Origin: CAZDBA01 sp964503615
Lineage (GTDB): Bacteria > Planctomycetota > Planctomycetia > Pirellulales > Pirellulaceae
Length of the DNA: 55,866 bases
Assembly: GCA_964503615.1 (NCBI GenBank)
Contig: CAZDBA010000006.1
Coordinates: 1-55,866 of the forward strand
Direction of reading: 5' to 3'
Every line of letters begins with the position of its first letter. Within the stretch, counting starts at the first letter, position 1. Shown here piece by piece: positions 1 to 8,297 of this stretch. The notes under the pieces were generated by a model that ran no database searches, had not been told where the DNA came from, and was given only the letters and a program-made list of their open reading frames with translations. Both the position numbers and the translations under genes were made by a program.

Positions 1-75
1 ACGAACATTGATTGGTCGTAACCCATGCAGTAGTGGATCAAATCAGGAGCGTAGACAAAGCCTAGTCGGAGCTTC

Positions 76-1263
76 CTATTTGGCGATCGCCTGCAATGCA
101 TCGACGGCGAATCGTCGGACCAGGACATCTTCGTCCGCTTGGGCCATTTTTTTCAGCTTGTCTTTGGTTGATCGGGCGGCGGGACCTATTTCGATCAACG
201 CTCTCAATACTGCTTCTCGTATCGACGCGTCTTCGTTATCCAACCGCTGACTCAACGTTTCAACAGCGGGTGCCCCTGCTCTGCCCATTTTGGCGATGTG
301 GTCGATTGCTCGTAATCCATAGGTCCGATCAACGGTCAAAGGCTCCAGGATTTCCAGTGAGGTTTGAGCATCGTTTGTAATCTGCCAGCGCGCAAACGCC
401 GCTTCGGGCATCACCGACATTTTACGATCGTTTATCAACGATTCGACTTTGGGAAGCAAATCGCTGGCCGCCGGGCCCATGTTTCCGGCTCCGATCAACG
501 CACGCTCCCGTTCGATCGACAATTTACTGTCGAGCATCTCTGATAACAGCTCAACAATTCGCGGGTCTTCGGTTGCTGCTCCGATTGCTCCTAAAGCGAT
601 CGCGGTAGTACTGCGAGCTGAAGGATTTCCATTCGCAGCCAGTTCCAAAAGTGGATCGGTGGCCGTGGCCGCATCACCACCCATTTGAGCAATAACGTGG
701 CAAACTTGAATTTGCAGATTGAAATTTTCATGCTTCAAAAGTTTGGTGCACTGAGGCAACGCTGGCGACGCGGCGGAGCCCATTTCCTTTAACGCAAAAC
801 AGGATGCAAACATTTTTTGCGGATCGCCAGAATTCAACAGCTTTACCAAATCGGGCACAGCCGATTCCGAATCGGGCGCGGTGTTGGCGAGCGCATTGCA
901 TGCACCGCCATATCTATTAATATCTTCATCGTCCAGCATCGCCATAGCACGGGGGACAACGAGTGGCCCGAAATCCTTGAGTACGATCTCTGCCGCGACT
1001 CGATCGATCGAGTCGCGACTCATAGTCAGCTCGCAAGCAAGGTCAATTGCCTCCTCGACGTGGTCCGGATAGTTCACCAGTTGCAGAATCGCGTTCAAGC
1101 GGACATCTTCATCACGCGACCGGGTGTTCTCAACAACAGTCTCAAAGCTCTCAATTTGACAAAGCGGAGCAACGGCGCAGGAGATCGAAGTTAGCGGTCC
1201 CGTTAAAAGGACCGCAAGCATCGTCAACATACAAGGGCCAAGGTTTCTCAAAACAGCCAACAT
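76..1263 (-). CDS. Secreted HEAT-repeat protein
   Basis: A 395-residue protein of unknown partner. The N-terminus (about 1-30) is a hydrophobic export signal with an SCA-type end. The rest is built of roughly 35-residue alpha-helical units with the HEAT/PBS-lyase pattern (for example around residues 50-80, 130-170, 215-250, 320-360), typical of protein-protein interaction scaffolds. The start is well supported: the minus strand reads GGAGG, 8 nt, then ATG. The 55 bp covering this start and RBS are duplicated across the N gap just upstream, so the promoter sits beyond position 1443. Expected location is the periplasm or paryphoplasm. No catalytic residues are visible. HEAT-repeat exported proteins are common in planctomycetes; the specific role cannot be told. 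Confidence 0.8.
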   Translation of the reverse strand: MLAVLRNLGPCMLTMLAVLLTGPLTSISCAVAPLCQIESFETVVENTRSRDEDVRLNAILQLVNYPDHVEEAIDLACELTMSRDSIDRVAAEIVLKDFGPLVVPRAMAMLDDEDINRYGGACNALANTAPDSESAVPDLVKLLNSGDPQKMFASCFALKEMGSAASPALPQCTKLLKHENFNLQIQVCHVIAQMGGDAATATDPLLELAANGNPSARSTTAIALGAIGAATEDPRIVELLSEMLDSKLSIERERALIGAGNMGPAASDLLPKVESLINDRKMSVMPEAAFARWQITNDAQTSLEILEPLTVDRTYGLRAIDHIAKMGRAGAPAVETLSQRLDNEDASIREAVLRALIEIGPAARSTKDKLKKMAQADEDVLVRRFAVDALQAIAK

Positions 1264-1443
1264 GATATCAACCTCCGTAGGGCAACCTNNNNNNNNNNNN
1301 NNNNNNNNNNNNNNNNNNNNNNNNNNNNNNNNNNNNNNNNNNNNNNNNNNNNNNNNNNNNNNNNNNNNNNNNNNNNNNNNNNNNNNNNAGGGCCAAGGTT
1401 TCTCAAAACAGCCAACATGATATCAACCTCCGTAGGGCAACCT
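1234..1443. other. Assembly gap with 55-bp duplicated flanks
   Basis: Positions 1289-1388 are 100 Ns. The 55 bp before the gap (1234-1288) are repeated exactly after it (1389-1443). This looks like two contigs sharing a 55-mer that were placed side by side with a fixed-length gap and the overlap left in place. Collapsing the copies leaves the HEAT gene and its RBS intact and shortens the region by 155 bp. Confidence 0.85.
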
Positions 1444-1549
1444 TTCGCATAATTCAATCCAGCAATAATCAATCCTATTTCGGATTCTACATTGACAATG
1501 CGTGCCAAAAAAGTGTTCACAAGTTTCCGCGAATTCCTGTTTGTGCATT

Positions 1550-1585
1550 AAAAAAGCCACCGGAAATTACCGGTGGCTTTTGTTT
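1550..1585 (-). terminator. Rho-independent terminator of groEL
   Basis: An 8-9 bp GC-rich stem (GCCACCGG / CCGGTGGC) with a short AT-rich loop lies about 30 nt after the groEL stop. Read on the minus strand it is followed by a run of six T. A T-rich run on the other side suggests it may also work in the plus direction. Confidence 0.85.
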
Positions 1586-1610
1586 TTCAATTGATAGCTA
1601 AACGGAGCGA

Positions 1611-3227
1611 TTAATACATGTCGTGTCCGCCGCCGTGACCGTGGCCCTTGGATTCCTTAGGCAGTTCAGCCACCAACGCGTCGCTGGTTAGCAACAAAGT
1701 CGCTACGCTGGCTGCGTTCTTGAGTGCGGTCTTGGTAACTTTGGCTGGATCAATAACGCCCGCTTTTACGAGATCTTCGTAAACGTCGGTCAACGCGTTG
1801 TATCCAAAGTTGCCTTTCTTTTCCAATACTCGCTCGCAAACGATTCCGCCGTCCTGGCCAGCGTTGTCTGCGATCATGCGGAGAGGAGCTCGGCAAGCGC
1901 GAAGCACGATGTTGTATCCGGTCAGTTCGTCCTGATCCATCTCGTCAGGCTTGACTGAGCCAGAAGCACGAACCAAAGCAACTCCACCACCAGGCAGGAT
2001 GCCTTCTTCGACCGCTGCGCGAGTCGCGTGAAGTGCGTCTTCGACGCGAGCTTTCTTTTCTTTCATCTCGCTTTCGGTTGCAGCACCAACGTTAACTTTG
2101 GCAACACCGCCAGCCAATTTAGCCAGACGCTCTTCGAGCTTTTCGCGATCGTAATCGCTTGAGGTGTTTTCCATCTCACGACGGATCGCGTCGATTCGAC
2201 CTTTGATTTCACCGCTGGTACCAGCACCTTCGATGATCGTCGTGTTGTCTTTGTCGATGATGACTTTCTTTGCACGACCCAAAGCAGTAATCGAAAGCGT
2301 TTCAAGTTTGGTTCCCAATGCTTCGAAGACAGGCTCTCCACCGGTCAAGTATCCGATGTCTTCCAACATTGCTTTACGACGATCGCCGTAACCAGGTGCT
2401 TTGACTGCACAACAGTTGAAAGTGTTTCGCAAGCGGTTGATGACCAAAGTGGTCAACGCTTCGCCGTCTACATCTTCGGCGATGATCAACAGCGGCTTGC
2501 CTTGCTGGACGACTTGCTCCAAAAGTGGAACGAGGTCTTTAATGTTTGAGATCTTCTTTTCGAAAACCAAAACGTAGGCGTCATCCAGGACACACTGCAT
2601 CGAGCTGGAATCGGTCACGAAGTAAGGTGACAGGTATCCGCGATCGAACTGCATTCCTTCGACCCACTCGACTTCGGTTTCCAGGCTGCGGCCTTCGTCG
2701 ACCGTGATCACGCCGTCTTTACCGACTTTTGACATCGCAGAAGCAAGCAGCTCACCGATTTCGCGATCGTTGTTCGCTGCGATCGAAGCGACGTTAGCCA
2801 TTTCGGCTTCGTCTTTGATCTTGATCGACATTGAGCTCAATTTGGCTGTGATATCTTCTACGGCTTGCTCGATTCCCTGCTTCATCAGGATCGGGTTGAC
2901 GCCAGCGGTTACCGCTTTGAGACCTTCGTTAAAGATCGCTTCGGCCATCACGGTCGCTGTGGTTGTACCATCACCGGCCACGTCGCTGGTCTTGCTGGCG
3001 ACTTCGCGAACCATTTGAGCACCCATGTTCTCGTAGGTGTCTTCAAGCTCGATCTCTTTAGCGACGGAAACGCCGTCTTTGGTAACGGTTGGGCTGCCAA
3101 AGCTTTTTTGCAAAATCACGTTGCGTCCCTTTGGACCCAAGGTGACTTTGACCGCTCGGGCCAGTTTCGAGACGCCACGTCGAATCGCTTCGCGTGCCTC
3201 TTGTTCAAAGGCAATCATTTTTGCCAT
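1611..3227 (-). CDS. groEL: 60 kDa chaperonin GroEL
   Basis: ATP-dependent cytosolic folding chaperonin, second gene of a groES-groEL operon (77 nt apart). The protein is 538 residues, close to the usual 540-548. It carries the equatorial nucleotide-binding signature GDGTTTATV near residue 86 and conserved segments such as LGPKGRNV and GGGVALVRA. The start is supported by AGGAG about 9 nt upstream of ATG. Instead of the usual GGM-repeat tail it ends in a Gly/His-rich tail (GHGHGGGHDMY). No CIRCE element was seen upstream of the operon, so HrcA control is not indicated here. Confidence 0.98.
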   Translation of the reverse strand: MAKMIAFEQEAREAIRRGVSKLARAVKVTLGPKGRNVILQKSFGSPTVTKDGVSVAKEIELEDTYENMGAQMVREVASKTSDVAGDGTTTATVMAEAIFNEGLKAVTAGVNPILMKQGIEQAVEDITAKLSSMSIKIKDEAEMANVASIAANNDREIGELLASAMSKVGKDGVITVDEGRSLETEVEWVEGMQFDRGYLSPYFVTDSSSMQCVLDDAYVLVFEKKISNIKDLVPLLEQVVQQGKPLLIIAEDVDGEALTTLVINRLRNTFNCCAVKAPGYGDRRKAMLEDIGYLTGGEPVFEALGTKLETLSITALGRAKKVIIDKDNTTIIEGAGTSGEIKGRIDAIRREMENTSSDYDREKLEERLAKLAGGVAKVNVGAATESEMKEKKARVEDALHATRAAVEEGILPGGGVALVRASGSVKPDEMDQDELTGYNIVLRACRAPLRMIADNAGQDGGIVCERVLEKKGNFGYNALTDVYEDLVKAGVIDPAKVTKTALKNAASVATLLLTSDALVAELPKESKGHGHGGGHDMY

Positions 3228-3304
3228 CGTTAGATCTCCTGCTTTTCAGCTGTTGGATTTGATTTGGATTTAAAATGTGTTCGTGAATGTGTCGTCAGCC
3301 GCGA

Positions 3305-3640
3305 TTACTCGATAACTGCCAAAACGTCCTCTTCGAGCATCAGCAGCAACTCTTCATCACCGAACTCGATCTCGTTGGGAGCGTAAGAAGTGAACAAGAT
3401 GTGATCACCCGGCTTGAGCTGCATTTCGCCACGGGTTCCGTCGGCGAGCAGTTTGCCGTTGCCGACACTGACGATTACACCGCGAGTCGGTCGTTCTGTT
3501 GCGCTGGTGGGCAATACGAGCCCTCCGGCGGTTGTATCAGCCACCTCATCACGGCGAACTACGATTCTCGCTCCGAGCGGTTGCAAATTTGATTTGGACT
3601 TCTTCTTAGAAGCACCCTTTTTCTTCGTAGCCACAGCCAT
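3305..3640 (-). CDS. groES: 10 kDa co-chaperonin GroES with basic N-terminal extension
   Basis: Caps the GroEL ring. 111 residues, against about 95-97 for typical GroES. The extra length is a Lys/Ser-rich N-terminal segment (about residues 4-18) before the conserved beta-barrel that begins LGARIVV. The GroEL-binding mobile loop is present as TAGGLVLP. RBS GGAGG lies 6 nt before the ATG. First gene of the groES-groEL operon. A second GroES-like gene is present at 39359, so this one is the canonical copy by context. Confidence 0.97.
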   Translation of the reverse strand: MAVATKKKGASKKKSKSNLQPLGARIVVRRDEVADTTAGGLVLPTSATERPTRGVIVSVGNGKLLADGTRGEMQLKPGDHILFTSYAPNEIEFGDEELLLMLEEDVLAVIE

Positions 3641-4330
3641 CTACGACCTCCATACAAGTTAATACTGCGAATGATATTACCAGCGTCTCAAAACTGATTT
3701 GCGACGCTTCCAATCAGCTAAGGCATACGCCAAGCCTGACATTTTTGCACAAAACAAAACTGAGCTTTGTTTCTAAGGCAACTAGCGCGCCAAAGCTCAA
3801 TGCGAACGAAATTTTTTTGGCTCCAAAACCGATGCCCCGGAATTCGTGGTGGTTTGGCGACCGTTCTAATTTCTAGATGCGATTTGGAAAGACAGAGCTG
3901 ATTCGGCTTCGAATGGACTTTCCACAGACCCGCCGCTCCGCTCCCGCTTCGCGATGACAGATTGTCAGAAAATTGCGTTGGAATTTCAATCGCCTTTCTC
4001 CGCGGAAGAGTCGTTTTCAAAAGAATTTGAGCCCAAATCGCTCGAAACGATACGACCAATCGAAATCCTCGTCAAAACTTTGCAAAATCCCCATAAAAGC
4101 AGGTGTTTACGAACCATGTTACGGTTGCCAAAACGAATTCTGGTTACAGAATAGGAGATATACGAAAGAAGTGACTTGTTGCCATGCAATCTTTCACTCT
4201 TTCGGTTCACATTGTAGAGGCGCAAGGTCGAACCTCGCTGGGTTTCGGTGAACCTGACAGCAACGTATCACCTTCCTAACCTATCGTCTTACCCTTCAGA
4301 ATCTTATCAACTCAGGTTGGAATTAAAGCC
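3641..4330. other. Intergenic region without recognised gene
   Basis: About 690 bp between the divergent groES and zinc-ribbon genes. Several short overlapping ORFs exist on both strands, but none has a credible start, composition or motif. It presumably holds both promoters. A 6-bp inverted pair (AGCGTC 3682-3687 / GACGCT 3703-3708) lies near the groES promoter region. No CIRCE, tRNA or hairpin terminator was recognised. Confidence 0.5.
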
Positions 4331-5191
4331 ATGCCAATTAAAGCGGAATGTGGAAGTTGTGGAGCCAAGTTTAAGGCAAAAGACACAATGGCAGGCAAAC
4401 GTGTCGGATGTCCCAAGTGCAAACAGCCGATGCGGATTCCCAGCCCAGAAGTCGCAGCGGTCGCTCCTGCTGCTCCAGCTGCTCCAGCTCCTTCGCCTGC
4501 AGAGTACAATCCGATTTTGGATCTGTTGGATGAAGCCGGCGTAAAATCCGCGCCCCGGGGGCCAGTCTGCGGTAACTGTGGCTCGGAAATGTCACAGGCA
4601 ACCGTGATCTGTATCGACTGCGGATTCAATCATGAAACAGGTGAAAAGCTTAAGACAGAGGTTTACGAAGACGAAGACGGCGCAATCGATCCCGGCAAAA
4701 CCGATGCCGACAAGATCATGGCCAAAGCTGAAAAAGCGATCGACGAGTCGCCTGTCAGTGCTGAGGGACAGGATTTTGGTGATGGTTCCGAATCGTACCT
4801 GATTGCAGGTATCGCAATCATCGGTTTCATCATATTTGCGGTGTTGGGCGTGACCACCGTTTTATCGATGGACTGGATCATGACTTCTTTGGGTTTAACC
4901 GCCCCAGGCGTAAGTCTCATTATGGCGATCGTGATTGCGATCGGTTGTATCGCCTGGATTTCAAGTGTGGCCTTTCTGGTCGATCAAACGCAAGGAATTA
5001 TTTGTCTTTGCAGCTTAGGCACGTACTGTGTCATCTTTGGATTTATGCAAGGCAAGAATCTTTTGATGCCAACCATCGGATTGTTAGTCTCGTTCGTGAT
5101 CGGATTGGTCTCGTGGCTGGTGATTATCAATACCGAAGATGACAAGACCGGCATGCTAATCGATTCGGCGATGGCGTTACTGGGCGGATAG
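4331..5191 (+). CDS. MJ0042-like zinc-ribbon multi-pass membrane protein
   Basis: A 286-residue protein of unknown function. Residues 7-35 form a zinc ribbon with two CxxC pairs (CGSC ... CPKC) of the type found on many planctomycete proteins. A Pro/Ala-rich linker follows (about 40-58), then a second CxxC pair set near residues 78-98 (CGNC ... CIDC). After an acidic stretch come four hydrophobic segments (about 155-178, 190-218, 222-240 and 245-265) that should span the membrane. The zinc ribbons probably face the cytoplasm. No RBS of note. It is monocistronic, with the next gene about 250 bp away beyond a palindromic repeat. The domain order suggests a regulatory or scaffold membrane protein, but that is inference. 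Confidence 0.75.
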   Translation: MPIKAECGSCGAKFKAKDTMAGKRVGCPKCKQPMRIPSPEVAAVAPAAPAAPAPSPAEYNPILDLLDEAGVKSAPRGPVCGNCGSEMSQATVICIDCGFNHETGEKLKTEVYEDEDGAIDPGKTDADKIMAKAEKAIDESPVSAEGQDFGDGSESYLIAGIAIIGFIIFAVLGVTTVLSMDWIMTSLGLTAPGVSLIMAIVIAIGCIAWISSVAFLVDQTQGIICLCSLGTYCVIFGFMQGKNLLMPTIGLLVSFVIGLVSWLVIINTEDDKTGMLIDSAMALLGG

Positions 5192-5311
5192 TCTGAAAAA
5201 AAGTAGCAATCGGTTAGCGAACCGGCTAAACTCTTTCCAGCTTTGTCCCTAAAAGTCACTTTTCATTCCCCGAAGTGGCGCGCCTCTACAGTTGCCTTTC
5301 AGTGTGTAGGT

Positions 5312-5370
5312 AACCCGACGCGTTAGCGAGGAATAGTGATCAACGCAGCTCCTCGCTAACGCGTCGGGTT
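5312..5370. repeat. Dispersed palindromic repeat (perfect 20-bp arms)
   Basis: Arms 5312-5331 and 5351-5370 are perfect reverse complements, with core GCGTTAGCGAGG / CCTCGCTAACGC and a 19-nt loop. The same sequence recurs as full or half copies near 26711, 41160, 43360, 46486, 49506 and 51534. All copies are intergenic. In transcripts it would fold as a strong hairpin. Confidence 0.85.
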
Positions 5371-5443
5371 TCCATTTACACTTATTGTTTTGAGACAAAG
5401 CTAGTATTGGCTTTAGAATTGAAAATTCAATTTGGAGTGTCTG

Positions 5444-6273
5444 ATGGAAAAACGAGAAAATGATTCAGGAACTGTTTCCGTCAAAACGGGCGATTTTGAT
5501 CTAAAGGCTTCCGCTGCAAACGACTTGTTTGAACATTTGCGAACTCTAGACGGCACCTCCGATTCAGACGAAGCGGACGCCAAATTGTTTGAGCGGTTTG
5601 GGACGTGTTGCGCTCCGGTCGTTTTCGATTCGGTCGGCTTTACACGGATTTCCCAAGAGCGAGGTGTTGGTTTCTTCTTGAAACGTTTTATCGACGTCGC
5701 CGACATTGTTGGCCAAGTGATCAAGGAATGCGGTGGTTGTGGTTTTCGAATCCAAGCAGACAATTTGTTCGCAGAGTTCGATTCGCCCAAGAACGCTTTG
5801 CAAGCTTCCATCTTGGCTAATCAAGCGATCGCTCGGGAACAGATTCTGGTTGCGGACAAGACGCCTTACCAGCTATGCGTTGGTATCGGTTTTGGCCAAT
5901 TGCTTCGCTCCAACACTCAAGGCGTCTACGGAGACGAAATGAATTTGGCTTGCAAGCTGGGTGAAGATATCGCCAAAGGCGACGAGTTACTGCTTACCTG
6001 CGCAGCACACGCAGAATTGCCATCAGAAACCCAATCGAAATTCCAACAACTCAACACCCGTCATTCAAATGTCGAGATCCCNNNNNNNNNNNNNNNNNNN
6101 NNNNNNNNNNNNNNNNNNNNNNNNNNNNNNNNNNNNNNNNNNNNNNNNNNNNNNNNNNNNNNNNNNNNNNNNNNNNNNNNNAAACCCAATCGAAATTCCA
6201 ACAACTCAACACCCGTCATTCAAATGTCGAGATCCCTTACTTCGGAGCGATTTGGCAAGAGTTAACCAACTAG
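5444..6273 (+). CDS. Divergent class III nucleotide cyclase-like protein (split by assembly gap)
   Basis: The coordinates include a 100-N gap and a duplicated 55 bp. Collapsing these gives one 224-residue ORF ending in IWQELTN. The ATG is preceded by GGAG with 6-nt spacing; a TTG 12 nt further upstream is less likely. Residues about 56-190 match the class III cyclase domain: FDSVGFT with metal ligand Asp62, GGCGFRIQAD with second metal Asp106, and YGDEMNLACKL with Asn167. The usual substrate-specifying Lys is Arg102 and the transition-state Arg is Lys171, so activity or substrate may be altered. There is no signal peptide and no second domain, so it is probably cytoplasmic. It could make cAMP or cGMP, another nucleotide, or be a non-catalytic sensor. 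Confidence 0.65.
6027..6236. other. Assembly gap with 55-bp duplicated flanks
   Basis: Ns at 6082-6181 are flanked by an exact 55-bp repeat (6027-6081 and 6182-6236) inside the cyclase-like gene. Removing the gap and one copy restores a continuous reading frame with a stop 12 codons later, which supports a simple untrimmed contig overlap. Confidence 0.85.
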
Positions 6274-6332
6274 CCATCCTGAAAACCACTTCAGTTTGCG
6301 AATCGCGCCAGCAAAAGAATGTAAAGAACAGG

Positions 6333-6364
6333 GAACACTAATCTTCATTAATTAGTGTTCTTTA
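6333..6364 (+). terminator. Probable terminator after the cyclase-like gene
   Basis: A 10-bp inverted repeat (GAACACTAAT 6333-6342 / ATTAGTGTTC 6351-6360) with an 8-nt loop, followed by TTTAAT, begins 60 nt after the merged stop codon. The T-run is short, so efficiency is uncertain. Confidence 0.55.
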
Positions 6365-6436
6365 ATCACGTTTTGAAAAACCGTGCAATCATTGGATTAA
6401 GATCTGGCAGGCCAAAATTGCCAGCCTCTTGATTTG

Positions 6437-8143
6437 TTACCTTTCGGCTTTTGCTTTGTTTGCTTCGTTCAGTTGTTTGTTTACCGAATTCAAAAGTGCC
6501 TCCAGCTCTTCAACACGCTTTTCTAATTCAACAATGCGATCGGCTGGATTGAACGCTCGGAACCTGCGAATCCGATTGCCGTTTTGATCTTCGAATTTAT
6601 TTCTGGCTTTGGCAATCCGATCTTCGATTTCGTTCCTGGGTACCAGTAATACGGCAAAAGTGCTAACCACATCAGTCACTTTGTCCTCATCGGTCACGCT
6701 TATGCAGATTGGCAAAGACATGGGAACAACGGTTTCGGGTAAAGGCTTGCCCAAGGCGATTTCGTATTGTTCCTTTGCCCCTTGTTTTACGCTTTCTGCG
6801 AACTGATTGAGTGCCTGTTGGTTTCGAAAAATGTCGGATTGTTCAAGGCCGTTGCGATACGCTTGAAATAGCTGTTTTCCATTCAGGGAAATTCGCCCGG
6901 TCTGGGCGTTGATCGAAAGGCCAGGGAATTCTGCCAGCAATTGGAATTTAAGCTTCCCTTTGCCTCCCTCGGACGGGATATCAAACTCCAGGGTCTGGTT
7001 GGTAGTCACTATTTGTGTTGGGAACACGCCGATATGAAGAACAGGTTCGACTTTTTCCACACCAAGTGACGGGATCTCGTGCACGCTGATCTGCTTGCCA
7101 AGCAAACTAAAAATTCTGTTCTCAAAACATTGAGTCTGAACCGGTGTGCCTGCCGGATATTCGAACTTCGCTTCATACAGAACTTCGCCGTCAGAAAGCT
7201 GATGTGTTCTAAAAATCAGGTTGGTAATTTGTGAACCTCTGGGCAAATTTTGAGAGGACATTACGTGAACAACAGGTGCTGTGGTGGAGAATTGACTCCA
7301 AAAGTAAGCGCTCCGGCTCGTTGTATTTTCGAATCTATGAACGTATTCGTTTCGATAATTTAAGATTCCGATCCTGTTTATGGTTCGACCGAAAGTTTTC
7401 TCCGTGTTGGCCGCATCCAGAAGAGCTTGAGCCCTTGGCATTGGGAAAACCGCATTGAGTTGGGAAAGATTCGCACTCGTGATTTCACCAGAGTTCAAAT
7501 CAAAAACCTGTTGGTGGATTTTCACATGGTTGTTCGGCAAAGGAGTAAACTGCCGAAAAACCTCTCGGGATGAAACGCCGCGATTTCTTAGCGTGGCACG
7601 TTTTGTTGCAGCTGGCGGCTGGGTCAAGTCCATTTCCATTTTTTCAGTGTCGACCGTTATCAAACCGCCCAGCGCGTCACCGGGAAAGCCAACTTTTCCG
7701 TTAGGCAAGGCGTACAAAGCGTCGATCGGGACATTTGTAAAAACTCGTTTGCTGGATTCCAGGTTGTGGTCATAGCGATAAAGCAAGTTTCCTGACATCG
7801 GGGCAACGTAAACGTACTGGTTGTCGATCGTCGCAGTGCGAATGCCTGACAAGTACTCTTGTTGCTGGATGATTTTCAGCTTTTCCAAGTCGACGATTGC
7901 GATCTGATGGGAGCCATTTACTCGAACTCCTGGTTGATTTTGGGTCTTGTTGCCCCAAACAACCAATCGTGATCCGTCGAGCGAAAATCGGCCGTCGAGG
8001 ATATTAAAGTCGAGCTCAAGCTGAGTCTGATTCCTGTCGGCAGGTTTAGGTTCTTCCTCCTGCCCCAGCGCGATCGCTGAGGTGGTCAGGAGAAAGATGC
8101 AGAGCCAAAACCGAAAACAAATGTTTGATGTAAGTTGCCGCAT
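6437..8143 (-). CDS. Secreted protein of unknown function, paralogue of the upstream gene
   Basis: 568 residues, function not recognised. An N-terminal signal peptide (about 1-27, ending ALG) directs export. The middle resembles a beta-propeller with repeated 'value to label' strands (VVWGNK, ATIDNQYVYVAP, LYALPNGKVG). Residues about 380-420 have a pattern of putative Ig-like He_PIG domains (GLSINAQTGRISLNG). The last 30 residues (ELEKRVEELEALL...) form a short coiled coil. It is the second of a same-strand pair: the gene at 8295-10148 has the same layout (signal, propeller, GI.ID..TG.IS motif, C-terminal coiled coil), which indicates an old tandem duplication. The pair probably acts outside the cytoplasm, perhaps as an oligomer through the coiled coil. 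Confidence 0.7.
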   Translation of the reverse strand: MRQLTSNICFRFWLCIFLLTTSAIALGQEEEPKPADRNQTQLELDFNILDGRFSLDGSRLVVWGNKTQNQPGVRVNGSHQIAIVDLEKLKIIQQQEYLSGIRTATIDNQYVYVAPMSGNLLYRYDHNLESSKRVFTNVPIDALYALPNGKVGFPGDALGGLITVDTEKMEMDLTQPPAATKRATLRNRGVSSREVFRQFTPLPNNHVKIHQQVFDLNSGEITSANLSQLNAVFPMPRAQALLDAANTEKTFGRTINRIGILNYRNEYVHRFENTTSRSAYFWSQFSTTAPVVHVMSSQNLPRGSQITNLIFRTHQLSDGEVLYEAKFEYPAGTPVQTQCFENRIFSLLGKQISVHEIPSLGVEKVEPVLHIGVFPTQIVTTNQTLEFDIPSEGGKGKLKFQLLAEFPGLSINAQTGRISLNGKQLFQAYRNGLEQSDIFRNQQALNQFAESVKQGAKEQYEIALGKPLPETVVPMSLPICISVTDEDKVTDVVSTFAVLLVPRNEIEDRIAKARNKFEDQNGNRIRRFRAFNPADRIVELEKRVEELEALLNSVNKQLNEANKAKAER

Positions 8144-8204
8144 TTGAGTAACTGCTTAAAAATGACCGGTTAAGGGAGATGATTGAATTGAGCGAAAATC
8201 GGGT

Positions 8205-8297
8205 ACCTGGTGCAACGAGACAGCTAAGAGTTTGGGTTGCGAGGTGGTAGCTCGCCCCCTTTAAGGCGAGTGTTAACGGCCTCGGAGAAGCGTACTA
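8205..8297. repeat. Dispersed repeat, second type (single-piece copy)
   Basis: The stretch with AACGAGACAGCTAAGAG, then CTCGCC/GGCGAG and GTTAACGGCCTCGGAGAAGCGT, closely resembles two pieces found near 41018-41046 and 41190-41231. Here the pieces are contiguous. The repeat runs to the stop codon of the neighbouring minus-strand gene (8295-8297). Confidence 0.5.

Noticed and set aside
3641..3720. CIRCE/HrcA operator upstream of groES
   Set aside because: No TTAGCACTC-N9-GAGTGCTAA or close variant was found; only a 6-bp inverted pair.
3718..4059. 113-codon ORF in the groES upstream region
   Set aside because: No RBS, odd composition, no recognisable motif; overlaps other equally weak ORFs.
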